Below are positions 53,991 through 63,464 of a stretch of 64,000 nucleotides of DNA, piece by piece. The DNA is from Xanthocytophaga flava (GTDB taxonomy: Bacteria; Bacteroidota; Bacteroidia; Cytophagales; 172606-1). The stretch is taken from assembly GCA_030068525.1 (NCBI GenBank), contig JASJOS010000005.1, positions 372,001 to 436,000 on the forward strand, in the 5' to 3' direction. Position numbers and translations under genes: made by a program. The notes under the pieces were generated by a model, which was not told the origin of the DNA, did not search any database, and saw only the letters and a list, made by a program, of their open reading frames with translations. How positions within the stretch are numbered: position 1 is the first letter of the stretch; each line of letters starts with the position of its first letter.

Positions 53991-55384
53991 ATATACTTGT
54001 GATTAACAGAAAAAATATTATTCTTATTGTAGCTTCAACTGCCATATTCTTTGAAGCATTGGATATTGCCATCTTAAATCTGGCAATGCCATTGATTAAA
54101 ACAGAATTTGGGGTAGCTAATGAAACCATCCAATGGCTACAAACTATATATCTGTTGTTCTATGGCGGTTTTCTGGTTGTGGGAGGGACATTGTCGGATG
54201 TAATGGGGAGAAAACGAATATTTCTGGCTGGGAGCACTTTGTTTCTGATTACCTCATTAGGAGCTGGTTTAGCTCCCTCATTTTTCTGGTTAATGGGATT
54301 CAGAGCATTACAGGGGTTAGCTGCAGCTATGGCCATGCCTTCTGCTATGTCAATCATTACCAATACATTTACAGAGACTCATGAACGCAATAAAGCATTG
54401 GGCGTCTTTAGTTCATTTGCAGCTATAGGTTCTGGATGCGGGCTTTCTCTGGGAGGGTTAATTGCCACCTATTTTGGCTGGCAGTGGATTTTTTTCATTA
54501 ATGTACCAGTTATTGCCATAGCTCTATATATGGCCTACCAATATATAGATAACGATCAGGTTACTGATGACAAAAATAAACCTGATATCTTGTCTGGGGT
54601 CCTGTTAACATTAATAATTGTTGCATTATCTTATGTTGTACATGATCTTGCAGACATACAAGACAATTTTATTAGTACAGGAATTATGCTTCTGCTAATT
54701 TCGGGAAGTTTCTGGTTGTTTGTCTACAGAAGCAAGCGTCAAACTACTCCACTGATTGAATTCTCTTTATTTCAACATCGAATTACCATTTTAGGTAATG
54801 GGACTTGTTTGCTATTAGGAGCTTTCTTTTCTGGTTATCTATTCCTCCTATCTCTGATACTTCAACAAAATATGCACTTCAGTGCAGCTAAGTCAGGTTT
54901 ATTACTGGTCCCATTCAGTATAGTATCTTCTCTGATTTCTAAGTTTTTGCTACCTGTATTGTTGAAAAAGATGAATATAGTTCAGATTGGAATACTTGGT
55001 ATGACCCTGATGCTGACAGGAGCTTCATTGTTGCTGACAGTATTCTGGCTGGATTATAACCTGTTTGTTCTTCTTGCATCTGTCGCATGTGTTACAGGAA
55101 GTGGTATGGCTATCTGCTTTCCAAGCTTGACTGCTATGGCAATTCAGAAAATCCCCAATGAGAAACAGGGAGTAGGTTCCAGTATATCTACCACCGCATA
55201 TTTTATGGGAGCAGGATTAGGACTATCTATATTAGCACTGTGTATGCAAATTGGCCATGCAGAAGGAAAAGTAACTCCTCTACCTGTATCTGTACTAATT
55301 ATATATGCTCTTATAGCTATAGCATGGATGTGGATTTATCAACGGCAGCTACAAATGCAGTCACAACTTTTGTATAATCATTAG
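53987..55384 (+). CDS. MFS transporter, DHA2 (14-TM) drug/metabolite exporter type
   Basis: 465 aa with about 14 membrane segments. N-terminal motif LDIAILNLAMPLIKTEFG, the MFS loop GGTLSDVMGRKRIF (near residue 63-76) and motif C-like GSGCGLSLGGLIATYFGWQWIFFINVP mark DHA2 exporters. The -7 box ends only 10 bp before ATG 53987, so the mRNA is nearly leaderless or GTG 53999 is the start. Controlled perhaps by the divergent Lrp protein; substrate unknown. Confidence 0.85.
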   Translation: MYILVINRKNIILIVASTAIFFEALDIAILNLAMPLIKTEFGVANETIQWLQTIYLLFYGGFLVVGGTLSDVMGRKRIFLAGSTLFLITSLGAGLAPSFFWLMGFRALQGLAAAMAMPSAMSIITNTFTETHERNKALGVFSSFAAIGSGCGLSLGGLIATYFGWQWIFFINVPVIAIALYMAYQYIDNDQVTDDKNKPDILSGVLLTLIIVALSYVVHDLADIQDNFISTGIMLLLISGSFWLFVYRSKRQTTPLIEFSLFQHRITILGNGTCLLLGAFFSGYLFLLSLILQQNMHFSAAKSGLLLVPFSIVSSLISKFLLPVLLKKMNIVQIGILGMTLMLTGASLLLTVFWLDYNLFVLLASVACVTGSGMAICFPSLTAMAIQKIPNEKQGVGSSISTTAYFMGAGLGLSILALCMQIGHAEGKVTPLPVSVLIIYALIAIAWMWIYQRQLQMQSQLLYNH

Positions 55385-55403
55385 AAGGTAATTGACAGAC
55401 ATA

Positions 55404-55440
55404 AAAAAAACTCCACTCATAAAATGAATGGAGTTTTTTT
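55404..55440. terminator. Bidirectional terminator between MFS and DAHP synthase genes
   Basis: AAAAAAACTCCA (55404-55415) pairs perfectly with TGGAGTTTTTTT (55429-55440); an inner CAT/ATG stem extends it. Convergent genes. Confidence 0.85.
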
Positions 55441-55457
55441 CCGTTTGTTCAATTAAA

Positions 55458-56564
55458 TTAAGCTTTAATCTTCTCACGTTCAGAAACTTCAGTCTGGAGA
55501 CGGATAGATTCTGTATGAATAAGTTTAAACATCTCTGCTACAAAATCTTTATTGATTTTCATCTTCTCAGCCCACTCAGGACGTGTTTTGAAGATTTCAG
55601 ACCAACGATCCTGTTGAAATACAGTCACATTGTGCTCGCGTTTGTACTCTCCGGCTTTCTCTACGATGTTCATACGTTGAGCCAGGATTTCCAGTAGTTC
55701 ACGATCAACATCATCAATCTGATGACGCATATCTTCCAGATGGTTGATAAACATAGCATCATCTGATGTAGTCTGACGGGTTTTCAATGCTGCCAGGATT
55801 TGTTCCAACGCAGCAGGAGTCACCTGTTGTGCCGCATCACTCCATGCATTGTCAGGATCCAGGTGAGATTCGATCATCAAACCATCATAGTTCAGATCGA
55901 GTGCTTTCTGAGATGCTTCGTATATAGCAGTTCTTTTTCCTGTGATATGGCTTGGATCTCCGATAATTGGAAGATCTGGGAATAATGTCTTTAATTCAAT
56001 AGCAATCCCCCAAAGTGGCTCATTCCGGTATTTCGTTTTCCGATGAGTAGAGAATCCACGGTGAATAGCTGCAATATTACGAATACCAGCATTATAGATA
56101 CGTTCAATAGCACCAATCCAAAGAGCAAGCTCAGGGTTAATTGGGTTTTTGATCAAAACCGGGATATCTACACCTTTCAATGCGTCTGCCATATCCTGAA
56201 CTGTAAAAGGATTTACAGTAGAACGGGCTCCAATCCATAGAATGTCTGCACCATACTTAAGCGCTTCTTCAATATGTTGAGGAGTGGCAACTTCAGTAGC
56301 AAACGGTAGTCCTGTAGCTTCTTTTACAGATTTGATCCAAGGTAAAGCTGCTGCTCCATTGCCTTCAAAAGTACCAGGTTTGGTACGAGGCTTCCAAATA
56401 CCCGCACGAATAGCACTTACATTAAGTTTTTTAAGAGCCAAACCGGTATTTACCAATTGCTCTTCAGTCTCAGCACTACATGGACCTGAAATGATCAAAG
56501 GCTTCTTCTCATCCTTATTGATCCAAGCTGACAGAGGATTGAACGTTAGTTTTTGTTTTGACAT
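55458..56564 (-). CDS. Bifunctional DAHP synthase / chorismate mutase (type II)
   Basis: 368 aa. Residues about 1-260 are a type I-beta (KDO8P-like) DAHP synthase: PLIISGPCSAETEEQL, AGIWKPRTKPGTFEG, GARSTVNPFTVQ, HRGFS and DPSHITGKR. Residues about 270-360 are an AroQ chorismate mutase (LEDMRHQIDDVDRELLEILAQRM). It catalyses the first shikimate step and, after chorismate, prephenate formation; the fusion order is typical of Bacteroidota and allows feedback control by the mutase domain. Single gene. Confidence 0.95.
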   Translation of the reverse strand: MSKQKLTFNPLSAWINKDEKKPLIISGPCSAETEEQLVNTGLALKKLNVSAIRAGIWKPRTKPGTFEGNGAAALPWIKSVKEATGLPFATEVATPQHIEEALKYGADILWIGARSTVNPFTVQDMADALKGVDIPVLIKNPINPELALWIGAIERIYNAGIRNIAAIHRGFSTHRKTKYRNEPLWGIAIELKTLFPDLPIIGDPSHITGKRTAIYEASQKALDLNYDGLMIESHLDPDNAWSDAAQQVTPAALEQILAALKTRQTTSDDAMFINHLEDMRHQIDDVDRELLEILAQRMNIVEKAGEYKREHNVTVFQQDRWSEIFKTRPEWAEKMKINKDFVAEMFKLIHTESIRLQTEVSEREKIKA

Positions 56565-56933
56565 TGTATATTACTGGATTACTAATATGCGGTTTTGATT
56601 AAACAAGCGATCAGTTTTTCTAAACTAACAGGTAGATTGGCTTTTAAGTTTGGATATAATTAGCAATTTAATGGATTAGGTCTTAATTACAAATAAATAT
56701 CTGGTAAAAACTTTTATAACTGCGTAGATTTTGCATCTAACAAAGCATGTATTGCATATTTTTCAGTAAGCAAAACTACTTACTTATTTTATCTATAATT
56801 GTCTCTACTAAATTAACCTTACTGACTAAAATGTAACCTTTCCCTATCTAAAGGTTTTCTGCTTTTCCTTCTAGTCACTACACTATATAATCCGAAAAGG
56901 TAGTATTTTGCGCCAAACAAGAATATATACACT
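56565..56933. other. Gene-free divergent region before the dehydrogenase gene (369 bp)
   Basis: AT-rich, divergent promoters expected on both sides. GGTAGTATTTTG near 56900 is promoter-like but not an exact box. No hairpin or coding signal was noted. Confidence 0.4.
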
Positions 56934-57884
56934 ATGAAGATTATCTTTTTAGACGCAGAAACATTTGGAGAAGTTCCTTTGCTGTCTTCCCTGAAGGAAT
57001 TAGGTGATCTTATAATTTATCCTGTAACTACTCCTGACCAAACGCTATCGAGAATACATGATGCGGATATTGTTCTTACAAACAAAGTGGTATTAGATCG
57101 TGCTGTACTTGAAAAATCGACTCACTTAAAGCTTATTTGTGTAACGGCTACAGGTATAAATAATGTAGATGTTACATTTGCTCAGCAACGAGGTATACTT
57201 GTTAAGAATGCTGTCGGATATGCGGTTGACAGTGTTGCACAACATACATTTACATTATTGCTGGCGTTGCAGGAACAGATTCTCTACTATGATCAGTATG
57301 TAAAGTCAGGAGGCTATACACAAAGTCGCACTTTTACACATCTGGAGCGGGAATTTAGATTATTGAAAGGAAAACGTTTAGGTATTATTGGATTAGGAGA
57401 TATTGGGAGAGGGGTTGCACAAATTGCAGAAGCATTTGGTATGGAGGTAGTATACCATTCCATATCAGGTAAGCAACGTCCCGAGAAATATAAACATGTC
57501 AGCTGGGAGGATCTTTTACAATTATCAGACGTAATTTCTGTGCATTCTCCATTAACAGAGCAAACACGAAACTTGATTAATGCCGAGACATTACGTCAAA
57601 TGAAGTCTACTGCCATTCTTCTTAACCTTGGTAGGGGTGGCATAATTAATGAGACAGATTTGGCAAAGGCTATAGATGAAGACCAGATTGCAGGTGCTGG
57701 ACTGGATGTGTTTGAACAAGAGCCTATGACTATTCAAAATGCTTTATTATCTGTTCAAAAGAAACATAAGTTAATTCTAACTCCTCATATTGCCTGGGCT
57801 GCAGTAGAAACTCGGGAACGTCTTATGGAAATTGTTATTGATCATATTCGTAATTTTGTGCGCAATGGCCAGATGCAGCAATAA
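56934..57884 (+). CDS. D-2-hydroxyacid dehydrogenase
   Basis: 316 aa. NAD-binding GLGDIGRGVAQIAEAFG near residue 152-168 and the catalytic set: Arg in NLGRGGIINE (near 234), Glu in AGLDVFEQEP (near 263) and His in LTPHIAWAA (near 285). It reduces a 2-keto acid to a D-2-hydroxy acid or the reverse; glycerate/hydroxypyruvate or lactate-like substrates are possible. An ABC ATPase gene follows after 42 bp on the same strand. Confidence 0.9.
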   Translation: MKIIFLDAETFGEVPLLSSLKELGDLIIYPVTTPDQTLSRIHDADIVLTNKVVLDRAVLEKSTHLKLICVTATGINNVDVTFAQQRGILVKNAVGYAVDSVAQHTFTLLLALQEQILYYDQYVKSGGYTQSRTFTHLEREFRLLKGKRLGIIGLGDIGRGVAQIAEAFGMEVVYHSISGKQRPEKYKHVSWEDLLQLSDVISVHSPLTEQTRNLINAETLRQMKSTAILLNLGRGGIINETDLAKAIDEDQIAGAGLDVFEQEPMTIQNALLSVQKKHKLILTPHIAWAAVETRERLMEIVIDHIRNFVRNGQMQQ

Positions 57885-57926
57885 AATTACCTGTCTATCT
57901 TTATTTTTAACTCTTTAACTGTTGCA

Positions 57927-58553
57927 ATGCGTATTACGCTTGATAATGTAGGAAGAAAATTTAATCGGGACTGGATATTCCGAAATATAAATCTTACGCT
58001 TGAGTCCGGTAATGTCTATGTAATTACCGGACCGAATGGAAGTGGAAAATCAACCTTTCTCCAGATACTGGCAGGGAATTTGCCACTTACAGAAGGAAAG
58101 ATCTCTTATTCCTTACAAACAAAAATTGTTTCTGAAGACAACATTTTCCGGCACATTTCCGTAGCATCGCCATACCTGGAATTGATTGAAGAATTGACAT
58201 TAACTGAAGTAATAGAATTTCATTTGAGATTTAAGCAATTAAGGGATAATCTGAATGTAAATTCTTTTATAGAAAGAATTGGATTGCAGAGATCAAAAGA
58301 TAAGTTTATCAGCAATTTTTCGTCTGGAATGAAAACACGGCTAAAGTTAGGATTAGCTTGTTATTCTGATACACCCATTCTTTTATTGGATGAACCTACT
58401 TCTAACCTTGATACAACAGGAATTGCCTGGTATCAGAAATTAATTTCAGAAACGGTACAGAACCGCTTAGTCATTTTATGTTCCAATCAGATATATGAAT
58501 ACGAATCATTTGGAAATATACTACATTTTGAAAATGGGCGTTTACTTCAATAA
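57927..58553 (+). CDS. ABC transporter ATP-binding protein with altered switch loop
   Basis: 208 aa. Walker A GPNGSGKSTFLQ (residues 35-46), signature FSSGMKTRLKLGLA (near 131), Walker B ILLLDEPTSNLD. After Walker B the switch-loop His expected in the form (S/T)H is not present: the segment reads RLVILCSNQIYEYE. It resembles CcmA/GldA-size exporter ATPases, but no permease gene lies beside it. Its partner and cargo are unknown. Confidence 0.85.
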   Translation: MRITLDNVGRKFNRDWIFRNINLTLESGNVYVITGPNGSGKSTFLQILAGNLPLTEGKISYSLQTKIVSEDNIFRHISVASPYLELIEELTLTEVIEFHLRFKQLRDNLNVNSFIERIGLQRSKDKFISNFSSGMKTRLKLGLACYSDTPILLLDEPTSNLDTTGIAWYQKLISETVQNRLVILCSNQIYEYESFGNILHFENGRLLQ

Positions 58554-58696
58554 AATCTCACTTCCCAACCGCAGAGGATCTTATTCTATGTGATACGTTT
58601 ACACAATTACATACTTTTCTACCAATTTGTATTGAACTACCCTAACCTGTTACAACCATCAATCGGGTCTAAATTTATAAAACTCACTCATCCTGC

Positions 58697-59374
58697 ATGC
58701 GGTTATTATTGGCGTTTTTCTTTCTGCCTGTTCTTTATGTCCAGGCTCAATACACTTCTTTATCTGACCATCCGGCACATTATTCTCTTGCTTATACAGA
58801 CACATTTTCTGGTTCATCAATAGATACTAGTCAGCTACTGTCAGCTTACAACTATTCATATTCTACTTTCAGTCCAAAAGATGGTAATTCGTTGCTGGGT
58901 AAACTGCGTCAACGGAATTATGGTGCTCAATTAGGGTTTCAGCGTGGTGCGTATAACTTTTTAGAAATGGGGTTTGAGCATCACTGGAGAACTATCAGTC
59001 TGTTTAAACCACGTATGTTTTCAGTGGGCGGTTCCTTCGGATATAATTTCTGGGATAATACAGCTGAATATAAAGTGGGTGTATGGTACAAAGCGGGAAG
59101 AATAGCTTTGACATATGGAGCAAACCTGGTCTATGCTACTAACTTTAAACAAGGGAAATTGGGGGTTGCACCTGTTGTTGGTTTCAGGCTGTTAGGATTT
59201 CATTTGACTACAGGATATAATGCTTTCTTCAATGGAGATGAAGAATTTAAAGAATACAATCAGTTCTATGTATCGTTGAGATATTTCTTCCCTATTGATA
59301 ATACGTTCAAATGGAAGAAGAAAAATAAAGGGAAAGATAAAAAAGAATTCAGATGGCCATGGCAAAAGAAGTAG
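58697..59374 (+). CDS. Putative outer-membrane protein, unknown family
   Basis: 225 aa with a short signal peptide (MRLLLAFFFLPVLYVQAQ). The mature part has alternating strands (GAQLGFQRGAYNFLEMGFEHHW; LFKPRMFSVGGSFGYNF; YKVGVWYKAGRIALTYGANL; FYVSLRYFFP) that suit a small beta-barrel. It ends in a Lys/Trp-rich tail (WKKKNKGKDKKEFRWPWQKK) rather than the usual terminal aromatic strand. No family was recognised. The phosphoesterase gene follows after 50 bp. Confidence 0.6.
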   Translation: MRLLLAFFFLPVLYVQAQYTSLSDHPAHYSLAYTDTFSGSSIDTSQLLSAYNYSYSTFSPKDGNSLLGKLRQRNYGAQLGFQRGAYNFLEMGFEHHWRTISLFKPRMFSVGGSFGYNFWDNTAEYKVGVWYKAGRIALTYGANLVYATNFKQGKLGVAPVVGFRLLGFHLTTGYNAFFNGDEEFKEYNQFYVSLRYFFPIDNTFKWKKKNKGKDKKEFRWPWQKK

Positions 59375-59430
59375 GTAGGAATAGTTACTATAAAAAAGTA
59401 TAAAACGTTTTAATAAACTTATCGGTGTCT

Positions 59431-60051
59431 ATGCGTATTGTTTGCATTTCTGATACACATGGTGCTCATAGTGAAATAGCAATTCCGGATGGGGACTTGC
59501 TTATTCACGCAGGAGATATTTCCAAAAGGGGAAAGGAACCTGAAATTATTGACTTTAATGACTGGCTTTCTACATTGCCACACCGTCATAAAGTGATTGT
59601 TGCAGGAAACCATGATTTTTTATTTGAGCGAAACGCTAAACAAGCAGAGGCACTACTTACGCATGCAGTCTATTTACGTAACACAGAAGTTAAGATAGAA
59701 GGTCTTACTATATGGGGATCACCTATTACCCCTTGGTTCTTTGATTGGGCATTTAACCGTCAGCGTGGTGCTGATATACGGAGATATTGGGATAGGATAC
59801 CCATTAATACAGATATACTTGTAACACATGGACCTCCTCGGGGTATTTTAGATAAGACAGACCGGGGAGATACTGTTGGTTGTGATGACTTATTGGAAGC
59901 TGTATGGAAGATAAAGCCAAAACTTCATTTGTTTGGACACATCCATGAGGCCTATGGTCAGATAGAAGTAGACAACATGCATTTTATCAATGCCAGTATC
60001 ATGAACCTGAACTATAAGCCTGTGAACGATCCGATTATAATAGACTTATAA
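59431..60051 (+). CDS. Metallophosphoesterase
   Basis: 206 aa from ATG 59431 (a GTG two codons upstream is possible). The five calcineurin-like blocks are present: SDTHG, AGDISKRG, GNHD, THGPPRG and GHIHEAYG. It coordinates two metals and hydrolyses phosphoesters; the short single-domain form is like bacterial homologues of human MPPED proteins. Its stop lies 4 bp from the convergent ABC ATPase stop. Confidence 0.92.
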   Translation: MRIVCISDTHGAHSEIAIPDGDLLIHAGDISKRGKEPEIIDFNDWLSTLPHRHKVIVAGNHDFLFERNAKQAEALLTHAVYLRNTEVKIEGLTIWGSPITPWFFDWAFNRQRGADIRRYWDRIPINTDILVTHGPPRGILDKTDRGDTVGCDDLLEAVWKIKPKLHLFGHIHEAYGQIEVDNMHFINASIMNLNYKPVNDPIIIDL

Positions 60052-60055
60052 ACAA

Positions 60056-61072
60056 TTAGTTGAAAGCATGTACCTGTTCCCATACAATCTTCAGAAATAA
60101 TTTTTCCGGTGGAGGTGTCTTCTGGAAATGAAGAAGGTGGAGTGATATATTTCTGGCTATTTGTACATCCCATAACTCATACATCCCCAGGTAATAAACT
60201 TTCTTAAGTTTTCCTGTCAGGTCTGCTTCTGTCTCCTGACAGATTTGTATGGATTCTGCTCTTATACATACCACATCCTGCTTGTTAAATAGAGAAGCGT
60301 GTTGTTTTATTCTTAGATAGGGTTGCAGCTTACTTATAGATATAATATTGGCATTACCAAAGAAGCTGGCTACATAGGGTGTTGCAGGCTGATTATAAAT
60401 ATGATGTGGTGTTCCAATCTGAATAAGAGAGCCATCCCGCATCACACCAATTGTATCAGAAAGTGTTAATGCCTCTGTTGTATCGTGGGTGACAAATATG
60501 GCAGTAGTACCACTTTTCCGAATAATATCACTCACCTCTTGTTTCAACTCCTGTCGGCGAAGAATATCAACATTACTGAATGGTTCATCCAGTAGCAACA
60601 ACATAGGCTCATCTGCCAGTGCACGAGCTAAGGCCACCCTTTGCATTTCTCCTCCGGATAATTGACGAGGTAATTTGTGTTGTAATGCGGATAAATCACA
60701 TAGATCTATCATTTTATCCAGCCTATCTAGTTGGTATTGCAGATCATAGCCTTTGAGAGAATACAAAATATTGTGACGAATGGATATATTGGGTTGTAAA
60801 TTGAAGTTTTGATGTACCAACCGTATATGTGTATGTCCAGGTACAAGATTTCGTGAAGGCCCTGTTATAGCTTCTTTTAATAAACGAACACTACCACTAT
60901 CTGCATCTTCCAGTCCGGCAATGATTCGTAATAGAGTAGTTTTACCACTTCCACTCTCTCCCACCAACCCAAATATTTCTCCTTTCTTTACCGCTAGTGT
61001 TATATTTTTAATAGCTGGATCAAATTGTCCAGAATAAGTTTTGTTTAAATCTTTGACTGTTAGTATATTCAT
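60056..61072 (-). CDS. ABC transporter ATP-binding protein, importer (PotA/FbpC) type
   Basis: 338 aa from ATG 61072; the ORF runs to 61132, but MNILTVKDLNKTYSGQ is the family start. Walker A GESGSGKTTLLR, signature LSGGEMQRVALARALA, Walker B LLLLDEPFSN and switch His in VTHDTTEALTLSD. A C-terminal regulatory part of about 100 aa follows (YLRIKQHASLFNKQDVVCIRAESI), shaped like a TOBE region. Such ATPases serve metal, polyamine or sugar importers. No permease or binding protein is adjacent. Confidence 0.85.
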   Translation of the reverse strand: MNILTVKDLNKTYSGQFDPAIKNITLAVKKGEIFGLVGESGSGKTTLLRIIAGLEDADSGSVRLLKEAITGPSRNLVPGHTHIRLVHQNFNLQPNISIRHNILYSLKGYDLQYQLDRLDKMIDLCDLSALQHKLPRQLSGGEMQRVALARALADEPMLLLLDEPFSNVDILRRQELKQEVSDIIRKSGTTAIFVTHDTTEALTLSDTIGVMRDGSLIQIGTPHHIYNQPATPYVASFFGNANIISISKLQPYLRIKQHASLFNKQDVVCIRAESIQICQETEADLTGKLKKVYYLGMYELWDVQIARNISLHLLHFQKTPPPEKLFLKIVWEQVHAFN

Positions 61073-61274
61073 TAAAAGTTTAAAGGCAGTGCCTGTTAAT
61101 TTATACTCAGAATAAGTAACTCCAGAGCACATATAGTATACAACATGTACTCATCTTTATTTAACAACAGATTGTAAAAAAACCTCACTTTGTTTCAAAC
61201 ACATTCCGCTAAAATTAGTTTATCTGTTTAAATGACAAATTTACAGGTATTTGTTTGAACTGAAACTTTTCTTT

Positions 61275-62120
61275 ATGCTGAACCTTCAGGTGACCATAGA
61301 TACAAATTCGGGCTTTTGTTTTGGTGTTGTTTATGCAATTGAGATGGCAGAAGACATTCTTGACGAACAGGGGTATCTGTATTGTCTGGGAGATATTGTG
61401 CACAACGATGAGGAAGTTAATCGTCTGGAGAATAAAGGTCTGAGAATCATTAATCATGATCAGCTAGCTGATTTGCAAAATGAAAAAGTCTTGATCAGGG
61501 CACATGGAGAACCTCCTTCTACCTATGAACTTGCACTAAAAAATAATATTGAATTAATTGACGCGTCTTGTCCAGTAGTGTTAAAGCTGCAAAATCGTAT
61601 CAAAAATTCCTATGATAGAGATGATAGCATATTTATTTATGGAAAGCATGGACACGCAGAAGTTGTAGGGCTACTTGGGCAAACCAACAATGAGGCAGTT
61701 GTGTTTCAGGATTTATCTGAATTAAATCCAAAGGATATGCCCAGACGTATCACCTTATACAGTCAGACTACTAAAAGCACAGATAAGTTTTATGATATAA
61801 CAAAGAAACTAAAAGAAGAAGGCATTGAAGTGGAATCCAATGACACTATATGCCGTCAAGTGTCGAATCGTGATAAAGAATTACGTCTCTTTGCGAAGCG
61901 CTTTGACAAGATTATTTTTGTTTCTGGTTCTAAATCTTCAAATGGAAAAGTACTCTTCAATGTTTGCAAAGAAACCAATCCCAATACTTTCTTTGTATCT
62001 AAGGTGACAGACATTACCCCTGACTGGTTTGCCACGAATGAAACGGTGGGCATTTGTGGTGCTACCTCTACACCTATGTGGTTGATGGAAGAAGTCAGAA
62101 ACGCAATCTGCAAACTATAA
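61275..62120 (+). CDS. ispH: 4-hydroxy-3-methylbut-2-enyl diphosphate reductase
   Basis: 281 aa from ATG 61275; the longer reading from a TTG at 61251 is rejected. Last step of the MEP isoprenoid pathway, producing IPP and DMAPP with a [4Fe-4S] cluster held by Cys15 (GFCFGV), Cys99 (DASCPVV) and Cys193 (TICRQVSNR). HGEPPSTY near 78 and YGKHGHAEV near 122 are substrate-binding blocks; the latter has the GKxGHAEV form. A CrtZ-like hydroxylase gene follows, so both act in isoprenoid/carotenoid formation. Confidence 0.96.
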   Translation: MLNLQVTIDTNSGFCFGVVYAIEMAEDILDEQGYLYCLGDIVHNDEEVNRLENKGLRIINHDQLADLQNEKVLIRAHGEPPSTYELALKNNIELIDASCPVVLKLQNRIKNSYDRDDSIFIYGKHGHAEVVGLLGQTNNEAVVFQDLSELNPKDMPRRITLYSQTTKSTDKFYDITKKLKEEGIEVESNDTICRQVSNRDKELRLFAKRFDKIIFVSGSKSSNGKVLFNVCKETNPNTFFVSKVTDITPDWFATNETVGICGATSTPMWLMEEVRNAICKL

Positions 62121-62266
62121 TTAATTGTTATTCAATAAAATACACTACGAGGTCTTGTATATATGGGATCAATGTTTTTAATTTTGTATCCCTACTTAGA
62201 GCAGAGAAACATCTGAAATCCTCGCATTAACCTTAACGATTACAAACCCTACAAAATCTGTTATAT

Positions 62267-62788
62267 ATGTTTCCCCTTTGGATAAATATTCTGATTGCCA
62301 TCTCCACTTTTTTTCTGATGGAAGGTGTAGCATGGGCTACTCATAAGTATATTATGCATGGACTCTTGTGGAACTGGCATAAATCACACCATACCCCTTA
62401 CGCAGGAACATTCGAAAAAAATGACTTGTTTGGATTGGTGTTTAGTGTACCAGCAGCTGCTAGCATAATGGCAGGTATTGAGTTTGCTGAGTTGAGATTT
62501 TTACTGTGGATAGGTATAGGAATTACAGCGTATGGTATTTTTTATGTATTGTTTCATGATGTATTGGTTCATCAACGTATCAAACACGGATTACGTCCTG
62601 AGAATAAATACCTTCGTCGAATGATCCGGGCACACAAGATTCACCATAAATGTACGACAAAAGAAGGGGCAGAAGCCTTCGGATTTTTATATGCACCTCC
62701 AAAATATGAAGCTTCAGTATACAAGTCAAAAGATGCTAAACAGTCTGATCTTATAGCTAATCAGGAAAGCAGACATATCACTCAATAA
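62267..62788 (+). CDS. CrtZ-like beta-carotene hydroxylase (fatty acid hydroxylase superfamily)
   Basis: 173 aa with membrane helices at about 1-22, 53-75 and 80-100. The di-iron His clusters are ATHKYIMHG, HKSHHTPY, HDVLVHQR and HKIHHKCTTKEGAEAFGFLY; the last block is typical of carotenoid hydroxylases. It would hydroxylate beta-ionone rings to make zeaxanthin-like pigments. No other crt gene is in the window, so pigment identity is inference. Confidence 0.88.
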   Translation: MFPLWINILIAISTFFLMEGVAWATHKYIMHGLLWNWHKSHHTPYAGTFEKNDLFGLVFSVPAAASIMAGIEFAELRFLLWIGIGITAYGIFYVLFHDVLVHQRIKHGLRPENKYLRRMIRAHKIHHKCTTKEGAEAFGFLYAPPKYEASVYKSKDAKQSDLIANQESRHITQ

Positions 62789-62812
62789 AGATCTGATAAA
62801 GCTTTAGGAAAC

Positions 62813-63238
62813 TTACTGTTCATTGATTCTATCCAGGAAAGACAGAATTTGTTTAACCTGTTTTGGATTGTCCAGATTATGAAATTGAATAGTAGCAGGT
62901 AATGCCTGAAGAATGTGGTTTGCAGCAGGATGAGTACCCACAGTAAATACTAGTATCTTTGTTGTATGTTGTATAAGCTTAGTAAATAATAAACGCAATT
63001 GCCCCAAAGGGAAAGCTACCTCCTGCTCCTGTTCCATCTCGATGATGATGGCAGCTTTGGCAGACTTCTCAAGTAAATCTGCGGCATAGCTAATTATGAT
63101 ACTGTCAGAGTGATTATCACAATCATATATGATTAAATCTTTCGCCTCCTTTCTTATGAGATCCAGAGTACTATTCTGATAATATTGGGGGATAAGAGCA
63201 CCTATTCTGAGAGACAAAAGGAGATTCATACTAAACAA
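62813..63238 (-). CDS. Hypothetical cytoplasmic protein, Rossmann-like
   Basis: 141 aa; ATG three codons in (63229) is an equal start. Alternating strands and helices (KDLIIYDCDN; SIIISYAADLLEKSAKAAIIIEME; TTKILVFTVGTHPAANHILQAL; TIQFHNLDNPKQVKQILSFLD) suggest a small alpha/beta fold. No motif or family was recognised. It is convergent with the CrtZ-like gene. Confidence 0.55.
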   Translation of the reverse strand: MFSMNLLLSLRIGALIPQYYQNSTLDLIRKEAKDLIIYDCDNHSDSIIISYAADLLEKSAKAAIIIEMEQEQEVAFPLGQLRLLFTKLIQHTTKILVFTVGTHPAANHILQALPATIQFHNLDNPKQVKQILSFLDRINEQ

Positions 63239-63326
63239 ATGGCTGATAAATAAAACTTTTCAAATAATTTGAGCAGAAATTTATCATTTGTGCAACAAAT
63301 TGTGTTACTACTACGTTGTAATTTTC

Positions 63327-63334
63327 TAATTTTG
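63327..63334 (+). promoter_or_regulatory. Possible -7 box upstream of the PBP2 gene
   Basis: TAATTTTG, exact TAnnTTTG match, 131 bp before the PBP2 start codon. Confidence 0.4.
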
Positions 63335-63464
63335 CAGTTAAGCCCTTACAAGAATCCTAAATTTGGCGTCCTTAAAAATATAAATTCAGAGTCTGGCACT
63401 TCTGTAGGCCTGGATTCGTTTTTATAATAGTTCCTCAAACTGAGCGATGTAGTAAATTACATTC

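Noticed and set aside
55428-55697. 89-codon plus-strand ORF opposite the DAHP synthase gene
   Set aside because: Shadow of the chorismate mutase coding region and the terminator.
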